Virus record (IMG/VR): IMGVR_UViG_3300000101_000091
Span: 1 to 30,818 of that record
Direction: 5' to 3' (one strand)
DNA length: 30,818 nt
Source: a virus
How positions within the stretch are numbered: the first letter of the stretch is position 1; each line of letters begins with the position of its first letter. Below the pieces are notes generated by a model, which was given only the letters and a program-made list of their open reading frames with translations, did not search any database and was not told where the DNA came from. A program made the position numbers and the translations under genes. Below, piece after piece: positions 14,096 through 23,172 of this stretch.

Positions 14096-15805
14096 TTATA
14101 TTACATTTAAGTCAGCAACAAGTACTTTACCATAAAATTCAGGACGTACCATTTTCTTAGCATAACGCGTCATGATACCTTTTCTTGGAGTGAAGGTATT
14201 AGGATCGTACACTAGAGGTGTCATGATTAATGGGATATATGGAGCATAAACAGCACCACTTTCTAGGAATTGATTTCCTCTAAAGCCCATTAAGATTGTG
14301 TTCTCAGTCATGTATGGGTTTTTGTACACTTTATATCGGCTATTTAATGCACCAATCTTCTGTACACCAAAGGCATAAGTTGATTTAGCAGCATCGCCAT
14401 CCGTATCAGCAGCAAATCCTGGAATTGATTCCAATACTGTAGCTACTGTTGGAGAAATTACCATAAAGTTAGCTCCACCTCTTAGTGTTCTTTGGTGGAT
14501 TTCGTTACTAATTTTCTGTAATTTAATACCAAGTGTTTGGAACCAGCTCATTTGAGTATAATAAACACCAGCGGTGTTAGAATCAAATGCTGTTCCAGCA
14601 TTATTAAGTTGGTTACCAACTTGAGCCGACCACACTGCAGTGATAGGAGCATTTTCAATTAACATTGAAAGAATTTCAAGATCAATTTCCAATGAGATGT
14701 ATTCTGAAAGGATTGAAGTCAATTCAGCTTCAGCATCTAAACTATGGAAAGCATTTAAATCTTGAGAAAATTCTGGTGTCCATTGAGCTTTTAATTTTCT
14801 AGTTTTCGCAGAAATAGTTTCTGATCTTAACTGAACATTAATCTCTGGGATTACAATGTTATCACAATTAGTACAGTTACTTCCAGATACACCATTTGTA
14901 TTGTTGTGCATATTAGCGTTAGGAACGGCGTCCGTACTACCAGCTTCGAAATCACCTCTTGAATTAAACGATGTTTTCTTGTTATAGAATACACTACCTG
15001 TACCGTTTGCTAAATGAGCAGCTGAACCACTAAATACAAATTTAATAGCACCACCTGATTCAGTAACAGCTGTAAAGGCTGGTAATTGAGCAGCTAATGG
15101 TGATTTTTCACCATCAATTGTTCCAGATGTAAAGATAAATGCTTGAGCTGCATCTAGATCTACTAAACTGTCATTTAGGAATAAAGATCCTGTATCAACA
15201 GTAATAGTTTTAATTGCGGCAATAGCATTACCTACAACAGCAGCAGCAGAAGCAGAATATCTTGAATCAAAGTTTACGTCTACCCAAGTTCCAGAAACTA
15301 CTGTAAACCCGTTAGATGAAGAGAATTGGTTCATTGAGTAACCATATCTTCCAGAGCCATATAGACCACCTGAAGCAGCATTACCAAAGTTTTCTGTTAG
15401 ATTACCATAAAGTGAATCTCCAGTGTTAAATGGTTTTTTGTTATTTCCATACTGGAAATCTAGATAAAATACTAGACCAGCAGGTAAAGACATTGGCTGT
15501 ACAGAAACAAATTCTTTAGCAGCGATTTGTCCGAATACTTTACGTACAAGAGGCAATGCTACAGCAGCGTATTGTCCACCAGTTCCGTCAGTCCATGTAC
15601 CTCCGGTTCCAGTCGTTGAAGCTTCAACAACGAGTTGTTTAGCTTGGTTTTCAAGCATGATTGCCATGTTAGATTTATCAGTATCATTACTGATTCCTTC
15701 TAGCAATCCTGACTTGCCCCACTTCCCTGCAAGTTTAGCAGCATCTTTTTGTACTGACTTGTATGGGTTAGCGGTTTCTAATAGTTGATTTACTACGTTT
15801 GACAT
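14096..15805 (-). CDS. 23: Major capsid protein, gp23-like
   Basis: The 569-residue protein carries the gp23 pattern: LAGKWGKSGLLEG (25-37), NQAKQLVVEA (53-62), VALPLVRKVFGQIAAKEFVS and LPAGLVFYLDFQYG. T4-like gp21 cleaves after hydrophobic-x-Glu. The site VVE-A at 61/62 fits, which would leave a mature subunit of about 508 residues. A Cys pair (NCTNCDN) lies mid-protein. It follows scaffold (gp22) and protease (gp21) in the order 21-22-23, as in T4. The start has no Shine-Dalgarno sequence (AATTTAAAAAATG). A strong terminator follows. Confidence 0.96.
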   Translation of the reverse strand: MSNVVNQLLETANPYKSVQKDAAKLAGKWGKSGLLEGISNDTDKSNMAIMLENQAKQLVVEASTTGTGGTWTDGTGGQYAAVALPLVRKVFGQIAAKEFVSVQPMSLPAGLVFYLDFQYGNNKKPFNTGDSLYGNLTENFGNAASGGLYGSGRYGYSMNQFSSSNGFTVVSGTWVDVNFDSRYSASAAAVVGNAIAAIKTITVDTGSLFLNDSLVDLDAAQAFIFTSGTIDGEKSPLAAQLPAFTAVTESGGAIKFVFSGSAAHLANGTGSVFYNKKTSFNSRGDFEAGSTDAVPNANMHNNTNGVSGSNCTNCDNIVIPEINVQLRSETISAKTRKLKAQWTPEFSQDLNAFHSLDAEAELTSILSEYISLEIDLEILSMLIENAPITAVWSAQVGNQLNNAGTAFDSNTAGVYYTQMSWFQTLGIKLQKISNEIHQRTLRGGANFMVISPTVATVLESIPGFAADTDGDAAKSTYAFGVQKIGALNSRYKVYKNPYMTENTILMGFRGNQFLESGAVYAPYIPLIMTPLVYDPNTFTPRKGIMTRYAKKMVRPEFYGKVLVADLNVI

Positions 15806-15842
15806 TTTTTAAATTTTAAATGTGTTAATAATTGTTTTTAAA

Positions 15843-17093
15843 TTAGTTGATAATACCAGCTAATTTTTGCATTCTAGCAACAAAATCATCTCCTTCAACA
15901 ATTGGTTGTTTTTGTGGTGCTACACCTGCTGCTTTAGAAGCAAATCCTCTATTTTCTTGGATTGGTTTCTTAGCATCATTTGTAATACTATCTTTAATTG
16001 TTTCAAAGATGTTTTTTACTTCTTTAACTGTTTCAGCACGGTCAAAAGCATTAATTACTTTTACTTTTTGTGCCTCAGTTAATGTTTTGTTACGGAATAA
16101 TTTGTTTACATAAAGAAGTTTAGCGTTTAAAAGATTAACTTCATTTAGTTCTGATTTGAGAGTTTTGATTACTTCAATCGCTTCATTTAATTCAGCTTTT
16201 GTTTCACCCATAGTTTCCATTTCAGCTTGAGAAGGCATTTTTTCTTCGTCCATGTCAGCTTTTTTAGCTTCGTCCATGTCCGCGTCTTTCTTTTCATCAA
16301 TTTCAATTTCTTCTTCATCAGAAGTCATTTCAATTTCTTCGCTTTCTTCACCACCACCCATTACGTCAGTAATAACGTCACGGATAATGTCTCTTAATTC
16401 ATCTACTGTAATTTCTCCAACTTCGTCTTCGTCGTCAGCTTTACCAGCTTCTTTGCCTTTTTCGTATTCATATTTGTCTACGTCGGCTCTTTCGTCTTCA
16501 GATTCGTCTTCTTCTGTTACTGTAGGTTCTGCTGTTTCACTAGTAGTTTCTGCAGCTTCTAATTCAGCAAGTAGTTCATCTAGATCGATTTCTTCAATTG
16601 CTCCTTCTTCAACTTCAGCGGTTTCTTCGAATTTGTCTTTTTCGATTTTACGCGTCACGCCTCCGATAGAAGAATCTCTCTTTCCATCTAAATAACCTTC
16701 TTCTTCTGCATCAGTACGAGCATCCTCGTTTTTAGCGTCGTCATCATCCATGCCTTCTTTCTTAATAGATTTTAGTGCATCTTTGATGTCTGCCTTAGCG
16801 TCTTCGATACCATCTTCGTATCCTTCTTCTTCGGCATCTGTACGAGCATCTTCGTTAGTTACTGATTCATCAGTATTCTCTTTTGCTTCGTCCATGTCCT
16901 TGGCTTTTGCCTCGTCCATGTCGTCTTTTGCTTCATCCAAATCATCAGCTTCTTCTGATAGTTTTTTTTCTAACATAGATTGAATCTGTGGAGTAAAGGC
17001 TTCTTCTAATGCTAGCTTAGCGTTTGCAAGAGCCGTTTCACGGATCTCCTTAGCTTCAGCGACAGCATCGTTGAAAAACTTTGTGTTTGACAT
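15843..17093 (-). CDS. 22: Prohead scaffold core protein, gp22-like
   Basis: A 416-residue, highly acidic, Glu/Asp/Lys-rich, coiled-coil protein. Its position between gp21 and gp23 and its composition are those of the T4 scaffold gp22, although T4 gp22 is shorter (about 270 residues). Residues 80-92 and 122-134 are repeats sharing NEDARTDAEEEGY, and the motif DMDEAK occurs several times. The C-terminal 120 residues (from about 295) form a more typical helical region: NEAIEVIKTLKSELNEVNLL, then KLFRNKTLTEAQKVKVINAF. The scaffold is expected to be degraded by gp21 during maturation. It is preceded by a structured 130-base leader. Confidence 0.9.
   Translation of the reverse strand: MSNTKFFNDAVAEAKEIRETALANAKLALEEAFTPQIQSMLEKKLSEEADDLDEAKDDMDEAKAKDMDEAKENTDESVTNEDARTDAEEEGYEDGIEDAKADIKDALKSIKKEGMDDDDAKNEDARTDAEEEGYLDGKRDSSIGGVTRKIEKDKFEETAEVEEGAIEEIDLDELLAELEAAETTSETAEPTVTEEDESEDERADVDKYEYEKGKEAGKADDEDEVGEITVDELRDIIRDVITDVMGGGEESEEIEMTSDEEEIEIDEKKDADMDEAKKADMDEEKMPSQAEMETMGETKAELNEAIEVIKTLKSELNEVNLLNAKLLYVNKLFRNKTLTEAQKVKVINAFDRAETVKEVKNIFETIKDSITNDAKKPIQENRGFASKAAGVAPQKQPIVEGDDFVARMQKLAGIIN
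16692..16856 (-). repeat. Coding duplication in the scaffold gene
   Basis: Two copies of a segment coding NEDARTDAEEEGY, 126 bases apart, in the acidic part of gp22. Confidence 0.7.
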
Positions 17094-17226
17094 TTTTAAT
17101 AAAATTTTGGTGTGATTACTTATTAGAGAAGTAATATAAGGTTTTATATATTGAGTGAGGTATTATTGGGAATACCTATCTTATCTGTAGATAAATATAT
17201 AAAGAATTAAAAAAAATGAGGAGTAC
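17094..17226 (-). promoter_or_regulatory. Structured leader of the scaffold/capsid transcript
   Basis: This 133-base gap contains an ATATTTAT motif (17191-17198) and, in transcript order, three perfect inverted repeats: TTATC/GATAA (17181-17194), AGGTATT/AATACCT (17158-17177) and ATTACTT/AAGTAAT (17115-17135). None has a T-run, so none looks like a terminator. The arrangement suggests a folded 5' leader before gp22 and gp23. Its role is not known. Confidence 0.4.
17191..17198 (-). promoter_or_regulatory. Intergenic ATATTTAT motif
   Basis: Located 29 bases past the gp21 stop and 97 bases before the gp22 start, the longest leader of any such site in the window. Plus strand GATAAATA. Confidence 0.4.
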
Positions 17227-17847
17227 TTAATTAATGCAGCAAATACCTGATTGTGTGCAAATTATATCGGAAATTATTGAATTTAATTTACTGTATTTAG
17301 TATTATTTTTTGGAGTATACCCTTCATTCAACCCAATTGGTTTAAGAAAAGCTCCATGTGTAGAAGGTGTTGATACAAAATCCCAACATAATAATTCAAA
17401 GTCATCTTGAACTTCTACTCTACCTTCACCTAGTGGTTCAACTGAACCCATACCACGTGACGAAATACCAACGGTAATACTGTTATTAAATAATTCTCTT
17501 AATATATTACCCGACGGTGTAGTTAAAACTTCAATTTTACCCATTAAATCGTTTCCATCCCACCATAATGACTTAATGTTATGAGATGCATTTTTTAAAT
17601 TTATAACAGCTGATTCTGGGTGGTCTAATTCACCTAATGCTCTGTTTTCAGCAATAGGTCCATCAATATATTTATCAACTTCCTTTTTTAAAACGTCATA
17701 AGGATATGTTCTACCATTATGATTAAATTCTTCAGCACGTTGAACAACGCCCTCAACAATCATATTCTTACTACCTCCAACACCCTCAACAATTTGGGAT
17801 TTTTTAGGTGTAAATATGGAATATTCTAATAATAATGATTTTTTCAT
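17227..17847 (-). CDS. 21: Prohead core protease, gp21-like
   Basis: A 206-residue serine protease of the T4 gp21 type. The likely catalytic His is in ALGELDHPESAVINLKNASH (about residue 95), and the likely catalytic Ser is in ITVGISSRGMGSV. QDDFELLCWDFVSTPST also matches the family. It cleaves scaffold and capsid proteins after hydrophobic-x-Glu. The start overlaps the stop of the preceding gene (TAATG), a coupling seen several times in the window. The last 15 residues include CTQSGICCIN, an unusual cysteine cluster of unknown role. T4 gp21 is of similar length. Confidence 0.93.
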   Translation of the reverse strand: MKKSLLLEYSIFTPKKSQIVEGVGGSKNMIVEGVVQRAEEFNHNGRTYPYDVLKKEVDKYIDGPIAENRALGELDHPESAVINLKNASHNIKSLWWDGNDLMGKIEVLTTPSGNILRELFNNSITVGISSRGMGSVEPLGEGRVEVQDDFELLCWDFVSTPSTHGAFLKPIGLNEGYTPKNNTKYSKLNSIISDIICTQSGICCIN

Positions 17848-18674
17848 TATTTGTCTGCTATTTTAATATAGGCTTTAGGATCTTTCTTTTGTAGTTCAAG
17901 AGCAGTTTCTGCATCAGGAGCTTCTATAGTTTCATTATTAAATCCTTTAATAGAATCTAATTGAAATTCTCCATCACTTAAATCCATAAGACTTTTTTTT
18001 AGTTGCTCTTTAGATAAATTACCTTCTCTCCATTGAGCTATTTCATCTGCAATTGCAGATTTTGTTGTTTTATCCATAGCTTCATTTACATCTTCTTTTT
18101 CTAATCTGCGCGCTTCTACTCTATCTTTTAATTCGTTAATATCAACCTCATATCTTTTAGCATATTTTTCATAAATAGCATCACGATTTTTACCTAATTC
18201 AGCTATATCATCTGGTGTAGCTTCATTTGTATCGTATTTTTTAGCATACATTGTATAGGTTTGTTCATCTAAAAAAGAGGTTTTACCTTCTTTCATGATT
18301 TTACCATTAGTTTTCTTTAATGCTTCAATTGATTTTTTATTTACTTCAATATCATACATACTATCGCCTTCCATTTGATAACCTACCATTTTTTGGTAGT
18401 ATTGAGCGTCTTTAGTAAGATTTTTTAAGACTTTTTTAGATGCTTTTTTAATAGTATTAGTATCTAAATCCTCTTCCATCCAATCGCCAACGGCATTGTT
18501 AGCCATGTTCATTTCAATTTCTAATCCTCTTGAATATTCATAAGGATTAACCATATCAATGGTTTTGGCTATGATTTGCACGCCGTCTTTGTAAGATTCA
18601 TCTATTTTTTTATCAGTATCTGCTGTATAATTAGATGTGTCTTGAAGTTTTTTATAAAGATCTTTTAATTCCAT
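17847..18674 (-). CDS. Head-region protein of unknown function
   Basis: A 275-residue, charged, mostly helical protein without signal peptide or membrane segment. It contains NPYEYSRGLEIEMNMANNAV, a pattern I associate with proteins next to the prohead protease in marine T4-like phages, but I know no function. It sits where T4 has genes 67 and 68 (small prohead core proteins), so a core or scaffold accessory role is possible. It starts just behind an ATATTTAT motif, only four bases from the ATG, and its stop overlaps the gp21 start. Confidence 0.65.
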   Translation of the reverse strand: MELKDLYKKLQDTSNYTADTDKKIDESYKDGVQIIAKTIDMVNPYEYSRGLEIEMNMANNAVGDWMEEDLDTNTIKKASKKVLKNLTKDAQYYQKMVGYQMEGDSMYDIEVNKKSIEALKKTNGKIMKEGKTSFLDEQTYTMYAKKYDTNEATPDDIAELGKNRDAIYEKYAKRYEVDINELKDRVEARRLEKEDVNEAMDKTTKSAIADEIAQWREGNLSKEQLKKSLMDLSDGEFQLDSIKGFNNETIEAPDAETALELQKKDPKAYIKIADK

Positions 18675-18678
18675 GTAT

Positions 18679-18686
18679 ATAAATAT
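18679..18686 (-). promoter_or_regulatory. Intergenic ATATTTAT motif
   Basis: Directly follows the TAA stop of the 45-residue gene, and only four bases separate it from the ATG of the 275-residue gene. At this spacing it cannot be a promoter for that gene unless the message is leaderless. Confidence 0.35.
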
Positions 18687-18824
18687 TTACTTTCCTTGAC
18701 CTCTGTAAGCCTTAGAATAATTTTTACTGCCTTTTAATTTTGATAACTTACTTTTAGCGTGAATACCAGGTCTTTTTGTTCTTGCTTTAGACTTATATGT
18801 GCCTAAATTTAATGATTTTGCCAT
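18687..18824 (-). CDS. Small basic head-region protein
   Basis: A 45-residue Lys/Arg/Ser-rich protein, starting AKSLNLGTYKSKARTKRPGI and ending SKNYSKAYRGQGK. Its ATG overlaps the TAA stop of the preceding gene (TAATG), which supports real translation. Small basic proteins of this kind occur next to prohead genes in marine T4-like phages. It may be a prohead core component, or bind DNA or the acidic scaffold. T4 gp67, in the comparable position, is about 80 residues and acidic, so they are not obviously the same. Confidence 0.75.
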   Translation of the reverse strand: MAKSLNLGTYKSKARTKRPGIHAKSKLSKLKGSKNYSKAYRGQGK

Positions 18825-20332
18825 TACTCGGTTAAGCCTTTAATACGGTTATTTAATTCTGTTAATTTATTTGATATATCACCAAGAGCATTTTTAGTAC
18901 GTTTCAGGTATGACATACCTTCATTACTTTGTTTTAACTCATTTTTCATTCTCTCAGTATGGCTTACTACTTTTAATACTTCATTTAATCTTTGTCTAAT
19001 TTCTCTAACGGCTCTATGTATTTGTTCTGTAGGTGTACGTAATTTAGCTGATTTTTTAAATGATGAATACCGAGCTTCTGATATATTGTTTCTTTCATCT
19101 AATACGGCAGGATATTGGCCTCTAAAAGCAGATACTATTTCATCTTGTACATTTTCGTCTCTAAGACTTATAATCATTTGTGCAAAATTAACCTCACCAA
19201 ATTCTTTAACAACATCAGCTAAAATTTCTTTAGAAACCCCTAATCTTTCGTTTAATGATTTTACTACACTATAAACTACAAAAGGTTCATTACCATATCC
19301 TTTTTCAATATTTACTTTAATTTTTCCATTAGATAGTTTTTCAACTTCTTTTTTGGTTACTTGTGGATCTTTATTTGCGTAATAAAAGTTACTTTTAATC
19401 TTACCAGACGAACCTTGTGGTTGGTTAAAGTTTTTAACTAATTCTCCACTGTCATATCCAACACCACCTATATTTACTACGTTTCCTGAAGAACTATAGT
19501 AAACATTCATTTTTGGGTTTGCATCTAAAATAACTTGAGTAAGGTATTTGTAATCAGCTTGTTCGTTTATGTTTTCGTTTGTTGGTTTAAATCTTTTATA
19601 AGCTTCGGGTTTGGTTTTTCTAATATGAGTTCTATATTTATTAAATACATCTCTTATTTCATCATTTATATCATCAATAACAGCGTCATCAGTTTTTCTA
19701 GCTAATGTATTTAAAAAATTTCTTAATTCTTCAAATTCTTTGAATACTGTATCATATGCTGGGATATAATCTATATCCCATGAAATTTGACCGGTTTGGT
19801 CATCAATATTTGTAATAGTATATTTTATTCCACCTTCAATATCAGTATCTCCGACCTTAGAATTACCTTTAGCAAATTTAGCTAATTCTGAAACAGAAGC
19901 AGCATCTTGTGTATCCATATCATATCCCGTATTATCACCAGCATTAGCTTGACTATCTGTAAAATCTGTTACAGGATTCCACTTTTTATATTTTTGATCA
20001 GCATTCTTATTAATACCAGCAAGATATTGATCAATTGATTTTTCAAACAATTTAACGTAATCTATTGCTTTTGATTTTCTATTTGGGATAGAAGGACTAA
20101 GTGTAGTAAAAGGTTCAGAAACATCAACTTGTTTTGAAACAGGTGAAGTTTTAACTACATTAGGTTGGCCTTGTTTTAACTTAGAAAAATTAGTTTTCTT
20201 TTCAGTTTTTTTATTTTTAGATTTAAATGCCTTTGGAGTAGCATATTGCATTCCAGTACCAGCTACAAAATTAGCACCCGTCCCAGTAGTGCTCATTTCT
20301 TTTTTTAATCCTTTTAAACTTAATTTTTTCAT
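18824..20332 (-). CDS. Head-region protein of unknown function
   Basis: A 502-residue protein. The basic N-terminus (1-70, many Lys) carries a Gly/Thr-rich segment, STTGTGANFVAGTGMQYATP. The middle is mixed alpha/beta. The C-terminal 100 residues are helical: RTPTEQIHRAVREIRQRLNE and SYLKRTKNALGDISNKLTEL. Similar C-termini occur in marine T4-like phages near the portal gene. It overlaps the upstream gene by four bases (ATGA) and the downstream small basic gene by one. An internal virion or prohead role is inferred from position only. Confidence 0.65.
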   Translation of the reverse strand: MKKLSLKGLKKEMSTTGTGANFVAGTGMQYATPKAFKSKNKKTEKKTNFSKLKQGQPNVVKTSPVSKQVDVSEPFTTLSPSIPNRKSKAIDYVKLFEKSIDQYLAGINKNADQKYKKWNPVTDFTDSQANAGDNTGYDMDTQDAASVSELAKFAKGNSKVGDTDIEGGIKYTITNIDDQTGQISWDIDYIPAYDTVFKEFEELRNFLNTLARKTDDAVIDDINDEIRDVFNKYRTHIRKTKPEAYKRFKPTNENINEQADYKYLTQVILDANPKMNVYYSSSGNVVNIGGVGYDSGELVKNFNQPQGSSGKIKSNFYYANKDPQVTKKEVEKLSNGKIKVNIEKGYGNEPFVVYSVVKSLNERLGVSKEILADVVKEFGEVNFAQMIISLRDENVQDEIVSAFRGQYPAVLDERNNISEARYSSFKKSAKLRTPTEQIHRAVREIRQRLNEVLKVVSHTERMKNELKQSNEGMSYLKRTKNALGDISNKLTELNNRIKGLTE

Positions 20333-21177
20333 ACCATCTCAATTTCAGATGAAAGTTCAAGATATTGCAATAAAGCAACTAAATGATCATCTTTTAAATT
20401 TTTAGTTCTTAATATTGGTTTGATTAGATTAATAACTTCTTGTATTTTAATTTTAAGAGCTGGGCTTTCTATTTTGGAGATATTTTCGTTTAATACTTTT
20501 GAAATAATATTAAATTTTTTATTTAAAAATTCTTTTAATTTGGGGGCATCAGTAGCACTATTAATATATTCTTTTAATACTTCTTTTTGATCTTTAGTTA
20601 ACCCATCAAATTTAGTATTATATTTTTCTAACATAATTTTATATGCTAAAGAACGTGTACCTTTATCTAATTGAGTTAACTCTTCAACTAATGGTGATAG
20701 AGAAATTTTAGAATTAGGGTTTGAAGTAATATATTCTAATATTGTAATTTTGGATGTAATAATAGATTCAGGATTTCTGAATTTTTTATTATTATAAGAT
20801 TCAAATAACACATATGTAGAAGCTAAAAGTTTATAATTTTGAATCTTAGCCCCAAAAAAATCATTAATATCAAAATTATTCTTAATTTCTTTTATTAAAT
20901 TGTATTTTTCTTTAGATAGTTTATCTTTATCCAATCTTCTAGATAAATCAAGTACTGTAGATAGTATTGATTCAGCTTTACCTTCTGATAAAGATGTTGA
21001 ACGGTTAAGGGTTTGGTATAGTTTATTTTCGTTAGCTAATTCACTTTTAGTAAAATATTTTTTTACTAAACTTGCTGCTTTTGAATTACTATTAGACATT
21101 GTATCTGATGTGATCTTTCTTACTAAAAGTTCAAAAAGAACACCAGTGTTTTTATACTTGTTGTGTTTTATTTTCAT
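20329..21177 (-). CDS. Conserved phage head-region protein
   Basis: A 282-residue, Lys/Asn/Leu-rich, all-helical protein starting KIKHNKYKNTGVLFELLVRK. I recognise this N-terminus from proteins adjacent to the portal gene in marine T4-like phages, but no function is known to me. No membrane segment or enzyme motif is visible. It lies 32 bases behind the portal gene, with an ATATTTAT motif in the gap, and overlaps the next gene by four bases. Confidence 0.7.
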   Translation of the reverse strand: MKIKHNKYKNTGVLFELLVRKITSDTMSNSNSKAASLVKKYFTKSELANENKLYQTLNRSTSLSEGKAESILSTVLDLSRRLDKDKLSKEKYNLIKEIKNNFDINDFFGAKIQNYKLLASTYVLFESYNNKKFRNPESIITSKITILEYITSNPNSKISLSPLVEELTQLDKGTRSLAYKIMLEKYNTKFDGLTKDQKEVLKEYINSATDAPKLKEFLNKKFNIISKVLNENISKIESPALKIKIQEVINLIKPILRTKNLKDDHLVALLQYLELSSEIEMV

Positions 21178-21196
21178 AAGTAGTGCGCTACTGTCT

Positions 21197-21204
21197 ATAA
21201 ATAT
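21197..21204 (-). promoter_or_regulatory. Intergenic ATATTTAT motif
   Basis: Located in the portal-to-282-residue-gene gap, 19 bases before the ATG. The plus strand reads TATAAATA. Confidence 0.4.
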
Positions 21205-21209
21205 TGTAA

Positions 21210-23147
21210 TTATTTTACTTCTTCACGTATTTGGTCTTCATCTAGTAAATTTTCCTTTTCAAATAAATTTACTTGTGTTTTAGGGAACATTTTCTTTAAA
21301 GTCAATTCATTTTGTGCAAATATAGCTTTTGCAGCAAGGTTTTCTTCTCTAACAAATTTCTTTTTAGATTCACGTAATCCCGGTCTATCTTCTGCTTGAG
21401 TTGAAGATGTCATTGTATCAGAACCTGTAACATCTTTTCCAAGATTACTATCTTGGTGCCCATAATCGGATGGACTTTCAGATGGTCTTCCTTGATCTAA
21501 TGCAGTTTCAGGATAATTTTTATCATCAGTAGCATATCCTGATGGAACACCTTTACTACCTGGATATCTACCAGAACCATATAATGATGCTAATGAATGA
21601 GGTGTACCATAAGCTTCACCTGATTCAGCGGGATCATTTCCTTCGGTTTCAATTTGGTTTTCTCTAAATTTACGTTTTTGGTCTTCAATAATTAAATCTC
21701 TGTATTCTTGATATTGATCTTCACTAAAGTGGAAAATATTATCATAAATCCAATCAGTAGGCATTAGTTTTTGATCTAACATAGAAGCTGCTAGTTCTAC
21801 TTTTTCTTTCATAAGTGCAATTCTTTCCTGATCATATATGATAGAAGGAGTAGTTAATGAAAGTTCAAAGTTAGTTAATGACGCACCATCATAACCTTGA
21901 GCGTATAAATGCACTAATGCAATTTTAGTTAATTCGGATACTAGTATTTTTTGTATACGTTCAACTGTACGAGCAAACCGTATATCTTCAGCAGCTAACG
22001 TTGCCTTACCATTTAAATCGGCTTCATATCCTAAATAAGCTTTTGGTACTTTTAAAGCAGCAAATAGTTTATCTCTTAAATATGTTACATCCTCAATCGC
22101 AGCATAATCTAAACCTTTTGTAGTTTCAATTCTTGTAGTTGCATCACCACCTCTAACAGGGATATAAAAATCCTCTAGGATGTTTTGCATGTTGAATTTT
22201 AAATTATACTCACCAGTTTGTGGATCAACATATGGTGTTTTTTTCATTTTATTAATCATTCTTTGCATGTACCCTTCTACTTCAGCAGGAGGTATATTAC
22301 CTACATTTACAAAGAATGTTCTTTTTTCAGGTGCTCTAACAATTCTATGGATTAACATTGCGTCTTCCATCAATGTCATTTGTTTCCATATTTTACGAGC
22401 AGGTTCTAAATAAGATCTACCATAAGGTAAATAATTAAAATCTGATAGTAATCTAAAGTGAGCCATTTCATAATTATCAAATACAATTTCATCACCTGTA
22501 TTAACACCCATACCCGGAGATACCATTTGAAATCCTAATGGATTTTCTGATACAGAATAACTTGGATCATACTTAAATTTAACGTCTGATGGGTTAGCAG
22601 GATCAGTTCCTTCTACTCTAATTATAGTATATGAAGAAAAAGGAACAACATTATATACTCCAAACTTTTCTGAAATTTCTAATTTTAGATAAAAATCTCC
22701 ATATTTTAACATATTTCTAGTCCATGACCATAAATTAAACTCAATGTTTAATACATCATAAAATAAATTATATAATATTTTTTGTATTGTTTCGTCTGCA
22801 GATCTAATTTGTAACACTTCATTAAAATCATTCCTAAGAGTAGATTCATCAGAAACAATATCTAACGTTGAAGCAACAATAGAATCCGTATCCATAGCTT
22901 CATAATCAGTATACAACTGAATCCTAGTAGATGGGAAGTTGACCTGCTGCATCATATTATAGTTCAAGCCACCTGTAGTACTATACAATTTATTAAATCT
23001 ATCGTATAGAGAGTTTGTTTGTAGTTGTCCTAAAGATTGAATTTGTTCAGAATCAATTACTTTTAATTGATTTCCTCCAACGTTTCTTATTACAACGTCT
23101 GTAGAAAATAATCTTCGTAATCTACTAAATAATGATGTGTTTGCCAT
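21210..23147 (-). CDS. 20: Portal protein, gp20-like
   Basis: The 645-residue protein is the T4-like portal vertex protein. Typical segments are YTDYEAMDTDSIVASTLDIV, RSYLEPARKIWKQMTLMEDA, HRIVRAPEKRTFFVNVGNIP, DFYIPVRGGDATTRIETTKG and DIRFARTVERIQKILVSELT. The dodecameric portal is the DNA entry channel and docking site for terminase. A Gly/Pro/Ser-rich C-terminal extension (about 525-600: PHSLASLYGSGRYPGSKGVP) makes it longer than T4 gp20 (524 residues). It lies 25 bases behind gp17, with an ATATTTAT motif between. In T4 the sheath and tube genes 18 and 19 lie between gp17 and gp20; here they are absent. Confidence 0.95.
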   Translation of the reverse strand: MANTSLFSRLRRLFSTDVVIRNVGGNQLKVIDSEQIQSLGQLQTNSLYDRFNKLYSTTGGLNYNMMQQVNFPSTRIQLYTDYEAMDTDSIVASTLDIVSDESTLRNDFNEVLQIRSADETIQKILYNLFYDVLNIEFNLWSWTRNMLKYGDFYLKLEISEKFGVYNVVPFSSYTIIRVEGTDPANPSDVKFKYDPSYSVSENPLGFQMVSPGMGVNTGDEIVFDNYEMAHFRLLSDFNYLPYGRSYLEPARKIWKQMTLMEDAMLIHRIVRAPEKRTFFVNVGNIPPAEVEGYMQRMINKMKKTPYVDPQTGEYNLKFNMQNILEDFYIPVRGGDATTRIETTKGLDYAAIEDVTYLRDKLFAALKVPKAYLGYEADLNGKATLAAEDIRFARTVERIQKILVSELTKIALVHLYAQGYDGASLTNFELSLTTPSIIYDQERIALMKEKVELAASMLDQKLMPTDWIYDNIFHFSEDQYQEYRDLIIEDQKRKFRENQIETEGNDPAESGEAYGTPHSLASLYGSGRYPGSKGVPSGYATDDKNYPETALDQGRPSESPSDYGHQDSNLGKDVTGSDTMTSSTQAEDRPGLRESKKKFVREENLAAKAIFAQNELTLKKMFPKTQVNLFEKENLLDEDQIREEVK

Positions 23148-23161
23148 TTTATGTATATATA

Positions 23162-23169
23162 ATAAATAT
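23162..23169 (-). promoter_or_regulatory. Intergenic ATATTTAT motif
   Basis: Located in the 25-base gap between gp17 and gp20, 14 bases before the portal ATG. Confidence 0.4.
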
Positions 23170-23172
23170 TAA

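Noticed and set aside
16252-16983. Plus-strand Ser-rich frames opposite the scaffold gene
   Set aside because: They mirror the Glu/Asp/Lys-rich codons of gp22 and have no separate features.
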